Assembly (NCBI GenBank): GCA_013399305.1
Contig: VXAI01000067.1
Span: 248,001-312,000, forward strand
Direction of reading: 5' to 3'
DNA length: 64,000 nucleotides
DNA from: Rostratula benghalensis
Taxonomy: Eukaryota; Chordata; Aves; Charadriiformes; Rostratulidae
Shown here in pieces: positions 60,601 to 64,000 of the stretch; positions within the stretch are counted from its first letter, which is position 1, and each line of letters begins with the position of its first letter. The translations under genes and the position numbers were made by a program. The notes under the pieces are model-generated. The model worked only from the letters and a program-made list of their open reading frames with translations, ran no database searches and had not been told where the DNA came from.

Positions 60601-63057
60601 ACCTGGATCATTCACTTTGTCAAAGCTGTCTCCAGCATATTCTTTCCTTCACCAAAAAAAAAGAAACCCAAACTAAAACAAACCCTTTCCTAAACTTGGC
60701 CTTGATATTTATTTTTTCTGGATAATTTCAGCTTCTGTGTTTGTCAACTGAAAGGAAAATGTATGTGTTGCATACGCATCAATTAGAAATCTGGTGGGTG
60801 TTTGTACATTACACAAGAGATCAAATGTTGGGGAAATGTCATTCTAATTTGGGGGCTGAAGTTACTGAAAAGCAGTGTGCACGCTCATCAGCTCTACAAA
60901 TGAAGGCAAATGCAAGATGGCATTTAGGTGCTACTGAGCTGGCAGGACTGAGGAGCAGCAACTGTCCTTTGGTCACTGAAGCTTGCTGTAGGACTGGCAT
61001 AGGTGCATAAGAAGGGCTGGCACCTGCATCTCACTGCACTTTTGACAAGAGGTCTACCTGCCTACATGTAACATTTCTTAAGCCACATCCACGCCAGACA
61101 AGAGAGCACCGCACAGAGGCTGTGCCATGGCTTTGAGTGTGCCAGCACATCCCAACCTCCAGCTGCACGGAGGCAGCTGAGGAATCGCTCTCAGGCAGCG
61201 CAGCTGGAGCAGCTGTGCCCCAGCTCCAAAGCTCAATGCATCTGTCTCTCAGATGCACCAGTTTGCTTGAGCTTAGCACTGAGCTGAGAAAGAATTACTC
61301 CCACCTGTTTGGGAGGTGGCATGCTCACCACGAGACCACAAACCTGGGCATCTCACTGTTCTGTGGAGCTGCTGTGGCCTCAGCATTTCTGCTCAGAGCT
61401 GCAGAAAACAAACCAGTTAAAACATGCAGAAACTGGCAGCTGCCTGTGTGTTTTTCGCATATTAAGCTGCAGAACGGGTGCCAAGTACTCCTGCACTCAG
61501 GACTGCACAGATGATATTGCTCCTTCAATGTATGACATTCATGTAGTGTTACAACACTGAAAGAAACCAGCACAACCAAATGGATGAATGGAAAAATGAA
61601 TTGCTTCAAGTTGATTTAAGGAAGATATTTAGTCATGCATGGGAAGGAAAGAAAGAGAATAGGTGACCAAAATAGAATGAAGGAATTGGAAACAGCTGAT
61701 GTTTGATGAAAAGAAAGACATTTTCTGGGGTGAGAAATTTAAAAGCCTTGAGTATTTTTAAAGGGCAAATTATGTAAGACTTTTTAATCCTTTAAATGGT
61801 GCCAGGTTATCCAGAATTCACTCCAGAAAGGTTTCTGAAACAGTTTATTCTAGAACTAAGCCAAAACCTTCAGCCAACTCTGGAAAATCTTATTTAGAAT
61901 CAGACTAATGTTTTGTGAGCTCATGTCAATGTTGGAAAATTGCTTTGACTGAAAGCATGAGGGAATAGTTTGCAAAAGAACCACTGCATTTGAGCCTGGT
62001 TTTATGATTTGCAATAGGAAAAGGTAGAAGAAAACTGAAATCCTATAGAAGAAAAAAAAGAAGAGCTGAATTGCATTTTCTGACAGAGCACTTACTGTCT
62101 TTCCATTTCACAAAGAGCAGACAAGTTTGCTGTACTGGAAGCAAGCACAGGATACTCCCTTACACGAGCTTTACATTAGAGCACTTCGCATACAGATTCA
62201 GAAGACGGTTCCTCAGTCCTGCCCACAGCACCTCATGACTACCAATTTTATTGCTCCAGCCAATGTCTAAAACACACCAACTACCATTAAAAATCTCTGC
62301 CAAACTGGCAGCTCAGGCAGTGCAGGCAGTCCCAACGAGGAGAAATTCAGGTGCCAAATGCTATAGGGCATACGGGTGACATTGTTGGGGACACCAACAA
62401 ATTGCTTTCTCAATGCAACCTTTTTTTAGGCTTTGTGTAAACTTTTGGGCACATCCAAGCCTGAGGCATTCTAGTAATTTGTGTTTCTGGGTCATCAGCT
62501 GCTCTTTATGTGCTATTAGTCCCTCTGGTGGTTTTTTTTCCTTTCTCATTTTTGCTTTTTTTAAACCTGGCCAAAAATGTTAGTGGATACTTTGTCCCTT
62601 TAGTAAATCATTGGCAGACGAGGATCAGCATTTTGAGATGTATGGACATAGGTAGGAAGCCAACCAGACAGTATATTACTACTTCCATGACTGTTCACAT
62701 CTTTTTAACTCACAAGTAAGAATTGTGCTGTAATAAGCAAATACAAAGTCAGACACTTGTGGCTACATAAAACTCTATGGAAGAAGAAAAGAGGAACTAT
62801 GTGAAATCCATGACATCTGGGAAACACTGTATATGGAGTCCAAAGACAGCATACATAGCCAGCCTGGCAGAGATGATACAGATATCCCAAACAGAAGCCT
62901 AAGAAAACAGAATATCAGTAAGCATTAGGTTGACCCCCAAAATACAGTTTGGGGGGAGACAGATCTGTTTGGAAATTCAAGCCAAATTTGTGAAATGGTT
63001 GGGAACACAGACAAAAATTCAAAGCAGAAATGTATAGCACATTCAAATATGCTCTGA

Positions 63058-63126
63058 GAAGAGGGGTTGGACTAGATGATCTCCAGAGGTCCCTTCCAAC
63101 CTCAACTCTTCTATGATTCTGTGAAA
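63058..63126 (+). mobile_element. CR1 3' terminal fragment
   Basis: The block GGTTGGACTAGATGATCTCC through TCTATGATTCTGTGA is the diagnostic CR1 3' end, including the terminal ATTCTGTGA-like motif. Only about 65 bases are present, so this is a severely 5'-truncated insertion. Confidence 0.95.
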
Positions 63127-64000
63127 TGTTTTGCTTCAGTGTTTTCTAAATTGAACAGTTTGGGTTTGATTTTTTTTCTTTTCCAAAATGAAAGGGGACA
63201 AAATTAAACACCTTATAAAGCAACACCAGGCATTCTGTTTGGGACTGAATAAAAACATTTTGCAAAATTTAGGAATTTTCCTCCTACCCCCCCTCAATTT
63301 TCTGCAAAGGAACCTCTGCTTTTAGTTTCCTTGGACGGTTCAGAGAGCAAACCAAAACCTCACCATTCACCCAGCTCTGCTCTCAACTCCTATTTTCTTA
63401 TTCACAGGGGAAAATCTGCAAAAATTATAAACCCTGTCAGCTGTACCCCAGTTTCTTCAGGGCTGGAGGTGCAGAGCAGGCATCTCTGCAGCCAACAATA
63501 ATAAACACTAATGCCAACTTTGTGCGCTTCCATGACCATGGTGCCCCAGAGACCTCCTCTTTCATCCACACGCTCCTCCCCTCTAAAGACACCTTGTCAC
63601 TTTCTGTCTGAGGTTGTGGAAGGAGGGACAGTGAAGATACACCCATTTCCAATAGATTTTATTCCAAAGAGGAAGAAAAAAAAATAAATCCAATGGCGTT
63701 TCTTCTCTTTCCGTCTTTCCCTACCTTTTTTGTTTGGCTTCCTTCTGGCCCATCTAGTCTACAAAGAAAAGCAAGCCAGGGTCTGGTTGTGAGCCCTGAG
63801 AAGATGTATCTGTAGAATTGCTTTCACTTGACTATGCAGTCAACTCAAATTCTCCATGTGCCCTGTTAATTTTAAGGAATTAAACGGTTAGGATTGTGAT
63901 CGGTACCTGCTACAAGCTATGGGAGATGATTTGCAGCCTGATTCTCAGGACAGGGGGAAACGTCAAACCCCCATCAACACTCAGGTACCTGATGCTGGTA

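Larger units (their letters stand above)
46889..64000. other. Upstream intergenic region, no gene recognised
   Basis: No open frame here resembles a known protein, and none has convincing splice-site or codon-use support. It holds CR1 debris at its left edge and at 63.06 kb, a possible old repeat at 47.6 kb, a palindrome at 52.4 kb, a poly-T run at 55.4 kb and a MIR/L3-like fragment at 57.6 kb. In mammals the gene next to this end of PDE8B is ZBED3 (from memory); nothing of it was seen. Confidence 0.6.

Overview
This is a vertebrate, almost certainly avian, genomic window. It is AT-rich, has no compact operon-like coding, contains CR1 LINE fragments (46.29-46.89 kb, and a 3' tail at 63.06-63.13 kb ending in the CR1-type ATTCTGTGA motif), has few interspersed repeats, and carries one strong CpG island. 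The only protein-coding sequence I can defend is one exon on the minus strand.

That exon (44057-44317, minus) encodes the first 87 residues of a cAMP phosphodiesterase of the PDE8 family, best matched to PDE8B. It starts MGCAPSIHIS, carries an EAETQT motif, and ends at a clean AAG|GTAAAA splice donor in phase 0. Everything to the left (1-44056) is then best read as intron 1 of this gene, more than 44 kb long and running off the window. Everything to the right is the 5' leader, promoter CpG island and upstream intergenic DNA. The leader holds a (TA)n tract 34 bases before the start codon, an in-frame stop and two short upstream ORFs. A 131-base assembly gap (44564-44694) interrupts it.

The CpG island (about 44.87-46.2 kb) contains GC boxes, two CCAAT boxes, an octamer motif, an interrupted CGG-type trinucleotide tract, G-quadruplex-type G-runs, and embedded AT/homopolymer blocks. 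Its distal edge abuts two different CR1 fragments joined head to tail.

Intron 1 and the upstream region are mostly non-coding sequence without recognisable genes. They hold simple repeats, several old degraded fragments that look like amniote-wide MIR/L3/CR1-type repeats, a CAGTGG-centred degenerate tandem repeat containing a perfect CRE (39.7-39.9 kb), and a long imperfect palindrome in the upstream region (52.37-52.48 kb). I saw no tRNA, rRNA, CRISPR array or intact mobile element. All family and locus identifications come from reading and memory, not from searches.
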